From Microstegium vimineum (Eukaryota; Streptophyta; Magnoliopsida; Poales; Poaceae), in contig CM039130.1 in the NCBI GenBank assembly GCA_022036555.1, positions 15,267,840 to 15,331,839 on the forward strand: a stretch of 64,000 nt of DNA. Direction: 5' to 3'. Shown here piece after piece: positions 22,750 through 37,900 of the stretch. The translations under genes and the position numbers were made by a program. The first letter of the stretch is position 1; each line of letters starts with the position of its first letter. Below the pieces are notes generated by a model. That model searched no databases. It worked only from the letters and a program-made list of their open reading frames with translations, and was not told where the DNA came from.

Positions 22750-24325
22750 GTGATTTATCAAATTCATAATGACAATACCTGAGTTTGGTCCTCTCCTTGG
22801 TGTCATATCTGGGATTCTATTCACAACCACCTTCTTCTGCCTGTCACTCACTCTCCTCTGCCGGGCGTGGTCTCTGATCTCTGGTTCCCCAACACTCGCA
22901 ATTGGAACATGGACCTTGATCCCCAAGCTGTTCATATTATTTCCCAACTTCAAACGGTGGACTCCAGCAACAAAGGGTGACTGCACAACTAAAGATATTT
23001 ACAGGTTTCTTAGTTCACAATCTCATGTACAACTCCCATTGACAGGATCAAGGAGCATTCAACAGCAAGCCAATCAGATTCTTCAACGAATGTGGAAAGA
23101 CAAAAATCTACCGCCACTCATAAAGACTTTCACTTGGAGACTTATTCGTAGAGTTCTAGCCACTGGGTGCAAAACCACAAGATACTCGACCCATATAGAT
23201 GAACACTGCTCCAACTGTGGGCTACATGAAACTTATGCGCATTTATTTTTTTCACTGTAATTTTGCCCGTGCAGTTTGGTTCTCAGCCACTCCGCCCCTT
23301 CGAACTGATACTCTACCAAACGAGGATGATGGAGTCCAGGTTATTCTATCGCTCGTTATTTTGGATTCAATTGAAAGCTCATTAATGCGGAAAATACTCA
23401 TAACTTTGTGGTATATATGGAAAGCACGAAATGATCAAAGATTTGGCAGGAAATCCTGGACTACTTGGCAAGTACACCATGTTGTGACAGCTTACATCAA
23501 AACAGCGAACATGGCTACTTACGACATGGATGAACAGAACTGCACACCAAGCAATATAATACACACCTCAGGTACCAACACTGAAATGCAAGATGCCCCT
23601 CCTTTACATGCTGATGACACCGATGGCAACCACATCATGAGGCAAAGGTCAAACATCAGGGATGCTACACCGACAGGTACAAATAACTTCATTGAAGGAA
23701 ATAATATTACCCTAATCAGGCGTACACCGTACCACCTCGATGTCGATGGACAGGCACATGGTTCATTTCCCTGGACTACTACATGCATCGACAACACTTG
23801 ATCTCCCCTCATTTCCTCCGAGAGATGCTGGAATCGGCCTGTTTATTATCAATACCCAGGTTCACCCGGTACAAACCATCTATGTCAAGGCGAAGATGAC
23901 AAGGGCTACATCAGTTCTCATGGCTGAAGCTGCAGCAATGTCACTTGCTGCTATCATCACTGACAAACTAAATCTACAACAAGTAAATTTCTTATCTGAC
24001 AATCAAACGCTTGTGCATTTCCTAAATGCCGCAGATCAAGCAACCCCCCCGGATTGGAGGATCAAACACTTCACACAACTGTTCACTAACTACACATGCC
24101 AAAGAGAAACAAAGGATTTTCAAGATTCAAAGGACACAAAACCAGATGGCTGACAATCTTGCTAGACAGGCCCCTTCTTCAAGCTCGGCTTCGCTGGTAA
24201 TTGCTCTTATAGAGCACATGTATGTCGATGCCTGATAGAGGATACACTGCACTCTATAGCCTTGGATTCTGTAAGGCTCTTAACAGCTTCGTGCTGCTGA
24301 AATAAAAGTTGTTTGTTGTAAAAAA
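22750..24325 (+). mobile_element. 3' end of a LINE (non-LTR retrotransposon)
   Basis: Translated segments show the RT-associated zinc-binding region (CSNCGLHETYAHLFF, around 23210-23255, preceded by KTFTWRLIRRVLATGCKT) and an RNase H-like domain (about 23810-24170, with AEAAAMSLAA and LSDNQTLVHFL). The reading changes frame several times. It ends with AATAAA-like sequence and a short A-run near 24320. The 5' part is missing at the Copia LTR, so the Copia element probably inserted into it. Confidence 0.8.
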
Positions 24326-24684
24326 ACAGTTATTAATACTCACAGCAAAAAAATAATTGGGCACTCTATATACCCCGATCATTGCAACCAAAGACATCTG
24401 AGGCTGATTATGAACGATGTTTCAGCAAATCATTGGCCGAAAGAAAACAGGAAAAGCTTAATAGCAACAGAGCATAAGTCAAAACCAACCACAGGATTAA
24501 ACATCTCCAAACATAGCAGCTAAGTATAGGCTAATGACACCACAAGATAAAATGATAACCATCCATGACGCAGAGGCAGCACAGGGGGCTGAGCATCAGG
24601 CCACGCAGCTAAGTGCTCATGATACGAACATGTTTATGAAAACTAGATAATATTATATTGGGTAATGCTACTTGTGTGCATCCC
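24326..24684. other. RPS9 3' flank
   Basis: AT-rich sequence between the LINE tail and the RPS9 stop. It should contain the RPS9 3' untranslated region (minus strand). I see no further gene. Confidence 0.5.
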
Positions 24685-26869
<2,185 letters not shown>

Positions 26870-26977
26870 GGCTGGTGCTCCTCTCCCTCCCTCGCCCTTG
26901 CCTTCGCCTCTTGTTGCTCCACCGCCGCCGCTTCTGTGGGGGAGTCGCTGGGAGTGCTGCTAGGTCGCGATTACGGC

Positions 26978-27010
26978 TTTATATACCACCCAAAAACCCT
27001 AGTGGGCCGA
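26978..27010 (-). promoter_or_regulatory. RPS9 core promoter: TATA box, telo-box and site II element
   Basis: On the minus strand TATATAAA lies at 26978-26985, about 110 bp before the ATG. Just upstream are CTAGGGTTT (26993-27001, a telo-box) and GGCCCA (27003-27008, site II type). Telo-box plus site II is the usual combination at plant ribosomal protein genes and ties expression to growth. Further GGCCCA copies lie in the tandem repeat upstream. Confidence 0.7.
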
Positions 27011-27314
27011 GCAACTAAGATGGCACTATGCGATCCATGGGCCGGGCTCAATTGATAGCGGAAGCCTGATTTAACAGCCCAGATGGCCTCTATTCTTGTT
27101 GCACGCGAATCTCCAGGCAGCCTTGGTGTCAAATGGTTCCGTCTTTTTTTTTCTATTTGCTAGCAACTAAGATGGCACTATGCGATCCATGGGCCGGGCT
27201 CAATTAACAGCGGAAGCCTGATTTAACAGCCCAGATGGCCTCTATGCTTGTAGCACGCGAATCTCCAGGCAGCCTCGGTGTCAAATGGTTCCGTTTTTTT
27301 TTTCTATATGCTAA
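27011..27314. repeat. Two-copy 152-bp tandem duplication upstream of RPS9
   Basis: 27011-27162 and 27163-about 27314 both start GCAACTAAGATGGC and end in a T-run plus CTAT(T/A)TGCTA. They differ at only a few bases. Each copy holds a GGCCCA site and GATGGCCTC, so the duplication doubles the upstream site II elements. Confidence 0.92.
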
Positions 27315-27443
27315 TCACATTATTGTGTCGCTATAATCGACAGCAGTTCTCTGATTGAAAAAAAAAACACCGAGAGATTACAGTCAGCCACTGCAGCTGC
27401 AGCGCTGTAGGAGTGCAGCCGAACACTTGAGCGAAATACATAG

Positions 27444-28039
27444 CTAAGTGTCCTTCGAAATAATAAAATTAATTACAACAAGGAAAAGAATCGCTCTTTC
27501 GCCATGTCGACCGTCCAGTGCAAAATGTTGCTGGCAGCTTGTTCTTCTTTGCGAGTCTCCCAGCAGCACCCATGGCGGCGGCATGCTTGCCGTCGGGCTA
27601 AGCTTAATTGTGTCCAAGACTGAGTTCAGGGGCATCGTCCCAGTTCTCTTCGTGTAGATGACAACAGCGCTGGGATCAACGTGCATAGCATGGGCTCGCT
27701 GAAGCCCAACGTCCACTGTTACCAAAGATCCAAGCACCACTGCCTCCTTGATGCCATCAATTTGTCGTCCACGCCAAGTTTTCTGCGGCAACACTGCATG
27801 GACTCATGGGAAACCCTGCTCTTGCACAGCATCAGCCATCAGGCCACAGAAAATCCCGCACATTGGTTGGTCAGCATATGCCCAAGTTGCTCGATTGCGA
27901 GCCCATGCCATTGATGCGGATCATCTAAAATAAGAGGTACAGCTGATACCAAACATGGACTTGGCGTCTTGGCGTGCTTCCTCTCACTACCAAAAAAGAA
28001 TGCCTTCATACCAGTAATAGAGTACCTGGAAAGAGACAT
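27444..28039 (-). pseudogene. Unrecognised coding-like segments (minus strand)
   Basis: Two adjacent minus-strand segments (27839-28039, 67 codons; 27444-27794, 116 codons) are open in related composition and read like protein (TVDVGLQRAHAMHVDPSAVVIYTKR; split here as TVDVGLQRAHAM then HVDPSAVVIY). They are separated by stops. They lie between RPS9 and the PPR gene. I do not recognise a family; a gene remnant or chance ORFs are both possible. Confidence 0.25.
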
Positions 28040-28995
28040 CGCTATGTAATTTCTACATGTTTAAAATGTCTGAACACTTCAGAGAGAACCGTGATGTCCT
28101 GACCATGCTATTGCTATGTAAAGTTCTGTTGCAGAGCATCTGCTTACTGCAACACAAAACAATATTCCACTATGTAATACTGCAAACAAAAGATAGCAAG
28201 GGAAAAAAAGGTAAAGGAAAACTACCAGAAAAACAAAGAAGTTTGAATGCACCTATCAGAGATTGAATTCAAGAAATAATCATGTTTCTAGTAAAAAGAT
28301 TTTCTATTTAGGTTTCCATAGCTGTGCCAAGATAAAATCAAGAAACCTGAAGCACCGAATTCATCTGCATTAATCATGCCTTAAGATCCACCAGCTCTAA
28401 ATGTCAGCTACTCAGCTCCACTGGAGATTCAGATCTAAACCTCCACCTCGCGAGAGCAGTTAAAGATGAATGGAAGCCTGAATATCACAAAAATATATGA
28501 AACAAACAGGTTATGAATATCTGCTACTCTCTATTTATCAATCTGTCTACAATGTTTTACTCAAAGAACAAGAAGCCTTTCTGCTGATCTGCTCACTCAA
28601 ACGATAAAATATTTTCTGCAATGCATCATTATTTTGGAAACTTAGTAAGAATGTGCAGTTCTGACATAAATTAGGCACGATAAAACACAGTTATATCACA
28701 GCGCCATACCTTAACTTGGTTTTGTCCTTGTGTCATGGATTCTGCAAAAATACCACGATTTTCCACATTTTCACGTACACCGCATTGTGTTTTCAGTCAT
28801 TATGAAATGAAACCATCCCTGATGCAGCTGCTCCAAAAAGTTTACATTTCAAGTCACAGCCTTCAACATCTCAGACTCCTACTTGTTAAAACTGACATAT
28901 ACAAATTTCTTCATGGTTGTACATCCTGACACTTATGGAGGCATCCAGCATAAGAAATGATCAACTCTACACTCATTTACAGCAAAAGACCAAAC
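28040..28995. other. PPR gene 3' flank
   Basis: AT-rich, no convincing ORF. It probably holds the 3' untranslated region of the PPR gene. Nothing else is seen. Confidence 0.4.
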
Positions 28996-30729
28996 TTAAG
29001 TCAGTTGCAGATACAGATGCTCAAGGATACTGTAAATCTCATCGGAATTAGGATGGCTGGACTCTCCCATCAAGAACTCATGAACAACATTTTCCACTTC
29101 AAGCCAACTGCACCCTGCTGTTTTCTCAATACCCTTTCCTCTCATTGATTGCCACACAGTCTCAACTAAATCCCATTGCTGGCCACGAGCCAACGTGTTG
29201 GCAAGGAGTACATATGTTCCAGGATTCCCAGGTTCAATAGCAACGAGCTCTCTCGCTGCTACCTTACCAACTTCAACATTGCAATGCTTCCTGCAGGCAT
29301 TGATCAAGGCTCCCCAGACACCTGCATGTGGTTTCATTGGCATTGCCCGTGCAAATTGGTATGCTTCCTCAATGAGTCCAGCTCGGCCATAGAGATCCAC
29401 CATGCACGCATAGTGATCTGGAGATTGTTCAATTGCATAATTTGTTCTCATAGATTCAAAGTAGCACTTTCCATCATGAACTAGTCCAGCATGAGCACAA
29501 GCTGACAAAACGCCAAGAAAAGTGACCGCATCTGGCTGCAACCCTTCCTCAGCCATCTCATTAAAGATCTGAAGTGCATCCCTACCATGTCCATGGTGTG
29601 CAAGAGCACAGATCATCACATTGTAAGACACTGTGTCCTTTAGACGTGTCTCAACAAACAACAAATGAGCTTGGCTGACACTACCACATTTAGCATACAT
29701 GTTGATCAATGAATTCAGCACATGGAAGTTCATTTGGACACAGCCTTTCCTCAAAATCCCATGCACCTGTCTTGCAACTGACAAAGAACCAAGCTCTGCA
29801 CAGGCAGACATCAGCACAGCCATCGTCGCAGGATCAGGTTGGAATCTTGCGAGGCGCATTCTATTGAACACTGCAACCGCATCAGCCCACGACCCCTCCT
29901 GCGAGCATGCAGCAATCATCATGTTCCAGCTGTTCACATTCCTGTACGGCATCTATTCAAACAAGTGCCTTGCTACACCTGCTTCCCCCTGCCGCAAGTA
30001 CCCCATCATCAGCGTGTTCCAAGAGATTGGGTCCCTTTCCACCATCCTGTCAAACACATCCTGCCCAGCCTCCACATCACCTGCCCTAACGTAGCACGCC
30101 ACCATGGTATTCCCGAGGACCACGCTTATGGTAGGCATTTCGTCGAACACCCTCCTCGCATCCGCTACCCTGCCAAGGTTGCCGTACATGTCAACCAACG
30201 CGGCGCCCACGTGCGCAGCGCGTCCGAGTCCGGCATTCACCAAGTACCCGTGCACCTGGATCCCCACTCGAACGGCCCGCAGCGCCGAGCAGCACCTAAC
30301 CACGGAGCTCGCCGTGAAGGCGTTCGGGAGAGGGACGCCGCACCGGAGCATGAGCCGGAACAGCGCGAACGCCTGCTCGGCCGCCGACGGCGAGGACGAG
30401 GCGTGCCTGGCGTAAGCGGCGATGGTGGCGGTCCATAGGTAGACATTCTCAGAGGCGGCGGGGACGGCGCAGTCGAAGACGGCGCGGGCGTGGCGCGGAG
30501 AATGGGACGAGGCTATGAGGGCGACGGCGGCGCGGGCGGGGAGAGGGAGACCCCGGACGAGGAGCTGCGCGTGGAGCTGCCTCGCCGCCGCCGGGGTCGT
30601 CGCGCGGCTGGCGAGGCCGGCCAGGAGGGCGCCGGCGTGCAGATGGGCGTTAGGTAGCGGCGGCACCGCGCTGCTACCGTGGCGCATTGGTGGTGTTGCA
30701 AAGGAAACTGCTCCTGGATTCAAATTCAA
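28996..30729 (-). pseudogene. PPR protein, PLS class with E domain, one in-frame TAG
   Basis: One uninterrupted frame except for TAG at 29953-29955 gives about 577 residues without introns. Repeats typical of PLS-type pentatricopeptide proteins are plain (ALVDMYGNLGRVADARRVF, NVNSWNMMIAACSQEGSWAD, DTVSYNVMICALAHHGHGRD). The end matches the E/E+ region (GVWGALINACRKHCNVEVGK, then KTAGCSWLEVENVVHEF); no DYW domain follows. Such proteins act in mitochondria or plastids in C-to-U RNA editing. The N-terminal 50-60 residues are Ala/Arg/Leu-rich, as for an organelle target signal. Met at 30687 (MRHGSS) is a good alternative start. The TAG sits where such repeats have Glu or Gln before MP. Confidence 0.85.
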
Positions 30730-30788
30730 ATAATCAAGACGCTAAAATTCAATTGCTTTATTCAAATGATCTTACAGTTGATCAAGTT

Positions 30789-31240
30789 CGGGATGTTTGG
30801 ATTAAGGGGGTGAAAATTTAGTTCGTGTCATATTGAATAGTTAGATGGTAACTAAGACAATTAAACTTGAGTTAATTATAAAACTAAAAGAGTAGACTAA
30901 TCACAGAAGTAGACTAATTAGTGAGACTAATTTATTAAGCCTGATTAACACAAACGTTCCGATAATAACTATGACGATTAAACATGAGTTAATTATAAAA
31001 CTAACATACGGGAGTAGACTAATTAGCGAGACTCATTAAGCACTAATTAATCTATAATTAACACATGTTTACTGTAACACATCATAGACTAATTAGATTA
31101 ATAGATTGGTCTCGCAAATTAGCCTCAATCTATATGACTACTTTTATAATTAATTTATATTTAATACATCAAATTAGTATGCAAACAACCAATGTGACAC
31201 GTAATAAACCGGACTGATAAGCTAAACAAACATGACAATC
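30789..31240. mobile_element. MITE-like element with long degenerate inverted repeats
   Basis: The left end (GGATGTTTGGATTAAGGGGG, then TTAGTTCGTGTCATATTG) and the inverted right end (CATGTTTGTTTAGC, then ATTACGTGTCACATTGG) are similar. The inside carries ACTAATTAG / TTAATCTATAATTA-type repeats in both directions. This is the pattern of a MITE family common in grasses. Exact ends and superfamily are not fixed. Confidence 0.55.
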
Positions 31241-32172
31241 CAAGCTATGATTTATAATCAATCCAGGAATGATTTTGGAGTCTGCTTCTAGTACTTTTCA
31301 GATCAAAAGCTTGGCAGTCAGCTAGGCAGCTGTGGTCATTGCCTGCCAAGAATACTGCGTGCCACACTCAAGAGGCTGAACTAGATTATCAAGTCTAACA
31401 GAAGCGCGACAAAGATTAAAAATCATGAGCAGCTGATATACTATTATGAAGAAGATGACCAATGGATACACATGTTTCTAATTGTCCAGTATATTACGAT
31501 CAGAGTCAGAGCCCGCATATGGTACAACTCAGCAACATGACAAAATGTACACCACAACAACAATAATGTCATCAAAACTAAGCAACACAAATTACAATTT
31601 TCATAAGCCTTTGCGAATACCTACACCAGTATCTCGGTGGCCTCACTATGAATTGAATGGATTTGTAACACGATTATGATACATGGAATACTGTGCTCGT
31701 TTTATCCATGTAGTAGGCCGCAACCATCTTTCGGTTATATCTGGGGTAGTTTCGCTCCAAAGGTGAATGCCTATGTCCATCCAGTACAAATGAGCAAAAA
31801 AACATGCTTGGCCTGGTTGTCTCCCACTCCTTTGCACAGGTTGAGTCCCAGACCCCCAATATACAGAACAGTATACCTCTTGATGCTCTCCTATCCTATG
31901 ACCTTCCTGATGACATGCCAGAGGTGGCATGTATCTCCAAGGAGTGCTCTGGTATGTAAGCAACGCCTGCAGGGCAACAATCACTTCTCAAGTCTTAAAA
32001 AGGATAAAAGATATTAGATATGAACCAATCAAATCACTGATGTATTTAAGACATTTGGTAGTCCACTAAGTCCACTGCCTTAATATTTCCAAGTCACTTC
32101 AAGCCAGGATGACGCAAATAACAAAATCCTTTCTTGAAATTGACAATCTGTGTCCACTCTATGTCTAGCACT
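31241..32172. other. Region 3' of the TRIPP-like gene
   Basis: AT-rich with one block (31646-31984) open on both strands but without a recognisable family. It may hold the last exon and 3' untranslated region of the neighbouring minus-strand gene. No exon could be placed with confidence. Confidence 0.3.
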
Positions 32173-35100
32173 CTAGCTGCTAAAGTACCACTTGCTGTGT
32201 TGGTAACAATCTACATCTAGCTGCCAAATCAGCACTTCTTTTGCAAATTTGTTTTTGTTTTTAATGAAAGTATTACCTTTCTCCCTTGCGGTTATTTGCA
32301 CTGTATCAAGTGTGATAATTCCATCCGTTAATGGAAGCAGCTCAAGTTTGACAGTGGTGCTTGAACTGGGAGGAACACACCTGTTAGACACATTCACCAA
32401 AACAAAATGTCACTCTGCAATGTTTTGGAATATAGGCAGCTCAGTTTTGAGTTGACTCTTTTAAGTGAAAAGAGGTAAGGGTGAATACCCTAGAGGCACT
32501 GCACTTTGCAACCACAGATGAGTACAGCCTGAAGTGTTACTCATTCTATTTCCTCCATTGTCACCTTCTTTTGGAGATGCAGCTAGGACAGAATTCAATC
32601 TTCGAAAGCCAATTCCATGTTTTCCCAACCCAGATCTTTTTGCTGACTCATTAACACCATCAAAAGAACCAATTGGGGTGGTTGGAGCTGAGTTTAAGGA
32701 TACAACTGAAGAAGAACCAGATGCTTCAGGAGCAAGGACATTTAATGTAAGGTTTTCGGATGTCATATTAGTAGCTTCAAGCGTTAGTATCTGCAGGAAA
32801 TGATATATCATTTTCATAGTGATAAATTGGAGAATTTTCATAAAATAAGTAAGGAAATACTGCAACAACCTGCACAGGGAGTTGAGGAACTCGAGCACCA
32901 AGACTAGGATTTCGTAAAGACAGTTCAGATGATACAGAGATCATAAGATCGCTGGCTGCAGAGGGTCGCCAGCTTGTTGCTTGCTTGAAAAAAAGTTTCG
33001 ATTCTACAAAGAGAAAAGGGTTAATCAGAAAAATCCACTCCATTCTTGTTTTGAAGAATCTACTTGTTTTATCAATAGCTTACCTGTGTAATTGCTGCGA
33101 TAAGATACCAGTACAGCATATTGGTCGCTTAGATCAGCATATGGCTCACCAACCTTTGGTGTATGAGTATTTAAAGTAGCACCGGTCATCGTTGGGAGGG
33201 ACAAGGCGGGAGGTGCATAACCACTGGTCTTCCGTTCCCTTGAGGACATAGTTGCTGGCTTGAGAATAAAAGAGTGCTCCTCACCCCTCCTAGAAAGATA
33301 AGAAATAGTGTAGAATGCTTAAAACAATTGCCACACACTTTATTACAAGCACACGACACTAAAGTGAATCTTGGATATGGAAACAACATTTGTGGACTTT
33401 GTTCCCTCCACCATTCAAGAAACCACGATTCTGCACCACCACATGAAGTCGTGTGTGTGTGTGTGTGTGTGTGGGGGGGGGGGTATCAATTATGCTCCCC
33501 GAAATATGTTGGTACTTATTCTGTATCTTAAGCCGCTAGCTTTGGCACTCTCAAGGGGAGGGGGGGATCTCCTGTAATAGCTGGTAGATCATGAGCAAAA
33601 TCAATGAAAAAAGTTGCATATACCTGAGTGCTAAATTTGGTAAGTTATGACCATGCCCAACCTCAATACTAGCAATTGGTAATGACAAAGGAGCACCTTC
33701 TTTGGATGCCTCCTCAAATACAATAGTAATTGCGTCAATGAATACAACTATATCTTTCGCATGAGTAGGAGCAATATTCTGCAACAGGAATTCATGATAT
33801 AAACGTTATGTTTGGAACATTAGTTCACAAAATGAATTGATGTTTTGATATATTCCACACACCTTTACTGTGACACAGAGAAGATTTTCTACAGTACATT
33901 TTGCAGCAAAAGAATGAACCTCAATTGGTTGAATGATTTCAACTTTTCTCCTCCATCTTTTCCCTGGTAGATACACGCCTTCTAAACCACAACGTACAGA
34001 ATACCGTTCAGGTTCTAAAGGAACTCCTCTAAACGAAAGCTGCCCATCATTTATAATGTCTGGGGTTTTTGCAGGTTTTTCAGGCATAAATTCTTGATTT
34101 TCAGATATTGGTGGTGGTCTTATATTATTCGGTGTCTGAACAGAAGAGGCTGAAGGCATGGAGTAACTTCTGAAGTTGAATATTTGAGAACCAGAAGTAG
34201 AATAAGATTGCTTGTGTGATACACTTGGATTGAGAGTAGGGGGTGCCAAAGAACGAGGCAGTAATGTGCGATCTAAAGGAAGCAACCAACTAAGCAGCTC
34301 CTGGCATGGGTCATCATTACTGTCAGAAAGTCCATCCACAAGATTCTGAGGCATACAATTGTTCGATATACTTTTCTCAAACTGAAGGACTTCAAGCACA
34401 GGATCTTCCAATTTGTTAACGCCAACATTCACTTGCAAAACAACCTGCATCCTTCCACCAGTGAACATCATTGCTAAATCACATGCATTTAAACCAATGA
34501 GAATTACAACAAAATACATAGCCAAATAGTAACACCACTAATTTCTTATACACGTTTTTTTTAAACTCATTCTTTTCTCTGCATCTAATATATTAATGCA
34601 TTGCCTCATATGTAGTAGCATAGAAGGCTTCAAATAGATTTTACAAAAATGACTTAATTAACTGAGAAATTTGAGAAACCTAAAGCAAGGTCTAAGTTTC
34701 TAAGAAACAATCACAAAACTACAAGAATCAATTTAACAGAAAGTACACTTCCATTGGCATTCTATATTGCTAAACTAACCTTTTTAATAAAAATTGCAAG
34801 CTAAAGTTCTATTACAATACTGTATTGCATACTACGTAACTACACTTTCATGTTGTTTCACATATCAAAGAACTACACGTTTAATGTTTTAAGCCCAAAC
34901 AAAAATGCAGTTTCACGATATGGAATACCAATAAATGTGCAGTTCCGTAATATGAAGTGAAAAAAATACACTCCTTTGAATCAATTCTATGTGTAGTTTT
35001 GTGATGCATGACAATAGAAGTGTATTGCCAAATTGGTTGCAAGAAGTGCTGTGTAGTTTTGCATTTATTTTTACCTATAGTACAGTTTTCTGAAATTTAC

Positions 35101-36987
35101 TCTAATTAGTTTATAGACTTCACTTTCAAAGTTCATGGACCTAGTTAACACACAGGCAAAAGTTAATGGACCTATGGTGTATTTAACTCTTTATAGAAGG
35201 CAATGTGGTATTTACAAGTTTCCAGAACACATCAGTAAGATTGATCAGTGCTGCTAAATTGCTAAAAGTGATTAAATGTGCTATTCCAGTCTACAATAGA
35301 ATCAGGTGCCATGTTCTTTACATGTTTGCCCTTATCAAGTGGGAAGATATTTATACTTTCCACCACTTAGTGAAGTCATTTAGAGGAAATGTTACCTAAT
35401 AAAAGAAATAAAAATGACAAGTGTAATTGACAATTGACATTGAATTTGAGTTAGAAACAGATTTAAGTCAATTTCCAGTAGGTGCCTGCTGCTTGGCTAA
35501 GCTTAGGTTGGATCACAAAACTTGCAGTTATTTATGCAATGTCCATCAATGTCGAGTGGCCAGTGGTCATGCAGTACAAGAAGTTGTAGTATACAATGTC
35601 ACACAGTAATTAAAAAGAAGCTTCAACACATACCACTATGTCTCCATTCTGCAGAGAATAACACTTGACAACATCTCGAGCAACTCCGCCAGATGTGCTA
35701 CCATCAAAGATCCCTTTATCAGAAATGGTATTGTAAACATTACTCTTTGAGCTCTTACTATTTCCCTGGTTATCTGATCGTTCGTCTGCCATCATAGTTG
35801 AAGTTACTCTTTTCTTGGACCAGAGAGGCTCATCTGACTCTGCAATCCGGACAAAAAAATTGGATTCTCTAAATCTTCGCAACACATGTTCGATCTGCTG
35901 CTTATGATCCTCCATCTGAAGAAGAGATTGAGTCTCCAAAATATCATGTTCTGAAGAAGAGGCTTCACCATTGAGTTCAACATCCTGATAGACACTTTCT
36001 CCAGCTACTCCATTATCATGACCATTTGCACTGCCAGGGCTAGATTTATTTGTAGAGTTTTGCAAAGAATTTCCATTCTTAGACATCACTGCAGCAATTC
36101 TAAAGGGGGATATAACCTGTACATCTTGCTTAGAAGCTGACAGGCACGCCAGTATATGAACCTGCTCGCCTGAAAACTGAACCAAATCAAATCCAGAATA
36201 TAGGTAACAACTAAGATGCAATAGAACCAGAGACTTTTACTAAAGTCGCAAAGAAAACGTTTACCAGGAAAAAGGAAGGAACGGTCCAGAGTCTGCAACT
36301 GAACCATTTCTGGTATGTCATTCAAACTTTCAGGAAGTGCCTCTGTAAGAAAATTGTAGATGTTACTAACTCACAGAGATGTTAAGATGGTTTTACTAGC
36401 ATGAAGAAGCTACCAGTAGCATATCACAAGGAAAAGAAATTATTGGACTTAAACTGTTTAGCAGATAACTATTAGGGCTACATTTTCACACTGGAAACAA
36501 CTAATGGTGAATTAGTTAGTAGTAATGGTAAAAAAAGAATATATAACCTTACTCATGCAATGCAGATCAAGGGTGGAGATAAGGACTAAGGAGGGATCAC
36601 TTGGCTGATGAAAGATAAGTTAAGTTTGATCAATAAAAATCATAGGTGTGTTTATGCCTTTATGATATATAACAAAAAACGAGATGAACAATTCAAAGGC
36701 ACCGAACTGCTTGGAATTGTGATCCATCCTTCATCCTCCGCGACATCTGCATGTGTCCCCGGTGGGACCATGCTTTTCGAATCTAGAGATGAAGGATCCT
36801 CACTGATATCCTTAGACCCATTATTAGCAGATCCATCTTCGCTGCGGACGGAGGAGGGCTGGTACGAATCGTCCGCGATGAGACCCTCCAGTGTCGTAGT
36901 TGGCTTTTGTTGCCTGTGATGATCTTGCTCTGAAATTCTTGGCAGCTCAGATGCTGCAGGCTGCGTAGTTCGGTAGAGGAAATTCAT
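32173..36987 (-). CDS. TRAPPII-associated TRIPP-like protein (tentative)
   Basis: Nine coding exons join in phase: 36708-36987, 36265-36342, 35634-36169, 33863-34444, 33624-33778, 33084-33289, 32870-33003, 32489-32790 and 32277-32380. All junctions have GT/AG; the first donor is the unusual GTTCGG. The protein has about 790 residues to that point. It starts MNFLYRTTQP, with GLIADD and EDEGWITIP, then FLFPGEQVHILACLSASKQD, a Ser/Asn-rich middle and a beta-rich C-terminal half ending CVPPSSSTTVKLELLPL. From memory of plant proteins this matches the plant-specific TRAPPII subunit TRIPP, which acts in Golgi and cell-plate traffic; a search is needed. The last exon is unclear: reading through the donor at 32276 ends at 32173. 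Confidence 0.6.
33451..33483. repeat. Microsatellite (GT)n followed by G-run
   Basis: A GT run of about ten units is followed by a run of ten or more G in intron 5 of the TRIPP-like gene. Confidence 0.95.
34445..35633. other. Long intron of the TRIPP-like gene
   Basis: AT-rich 1.2-kb intron between the third and fourth coding exons. I see no inserted element with clear ends. Confidence 0.6.
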
Positions 36988-37011
36988 TGAGCAATACTGA
37001 TTGAATTAGTT

Positions 37012-37900
37012 CCTGCAGAACAAATAACAGCAGAAGGGTAAACAGACAGATCCACACCTTGATCTAGTAATTTGCATTTTAACATCACATAATAAAAAAA
37101 GAGAGAACATTTTTAACACGACATTTTCAAGTCCAGTCCAGTCGGACTAGGCACTAATTGGACCATGGATTGGACTACAACAGTATGGTAACACAAGGCA
37201 GCAGCACCAAACCCTCAAGTAACTGGATCTGAATGGAGATAAAGAATGGCGAAGTTTGGGATTCATTGAGAGCAAAACCAAGCCCACGGTTGACTAATGC
37301 ATCTGCCAATTTGTGTTTTATGCTGAAGAAAGAAAATGGTTTTGAAACCACCATCCGTGTTACGTTCTTGAACTGAACTGAATTTAAACTGAACTCGTGG
37401 GCAAATCCAAAGAAGGCTATGCTACAGCTTAGCCATGGCCAATTGCATCAAAGGTTTCTGGCTTCTGTGATGATTGAAGGTCGAATTATACATCATACGT
37501 GGCTGAATCAGAAAAATCAAACCTCCATCCATTTCGCTGAGCCGAATCACGGAAAAGAAGAACAAAGACAAAGCTGGCACTGTTGCAGGAACTATCCATA
37601 CAAAAAAAAAAAGGAACCGCTGCTAGAGTGGGAATAGCACAAGCATACCCGCGAGCGTGGTAAGGCGGGAGGAGGGCGCCGATCTCTGAGCGCCTAGCGA
37701 AGAGAACTGACCGGCGGAGCCGATGGGCGAGGAAGGAGGATCACCGGAGGTGGCCAGAGCAGACCTCGTCTGGACTCGGATCTCCGCCCCCAACTAGACG
37801 GAGAGATGTGGATCCGCAAAGAGGGAGGGGGACGGGTTGTCATGGTCACCCGACACCCCAGCGTCGCGCGGTGCTCGGCGGCGATCCGCTTCCGCTCCAC
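37012..37900 (-). promoter_or_regulatory. Leader exon, leader intron and GC-rich promoter of the TRIPP-like gene
   Basis: On the minus strand an acceptor TTCTGCAG lies at 37013 just before the coding exon, and a donor CGCGG/GTATGC lies near 37653. This would give a leader intron of about 640 bp. The GC-rich block at 37654-37900 would then hold the first exon and transcription start. Confidence 0.4.

Noticed and set aside
29839..30438. Plus-strand ORF of 199 codons
   Set aside because: It is the antisense shadow of the GC-rich PPR gene, with His/Pro/Arg composition and no family.
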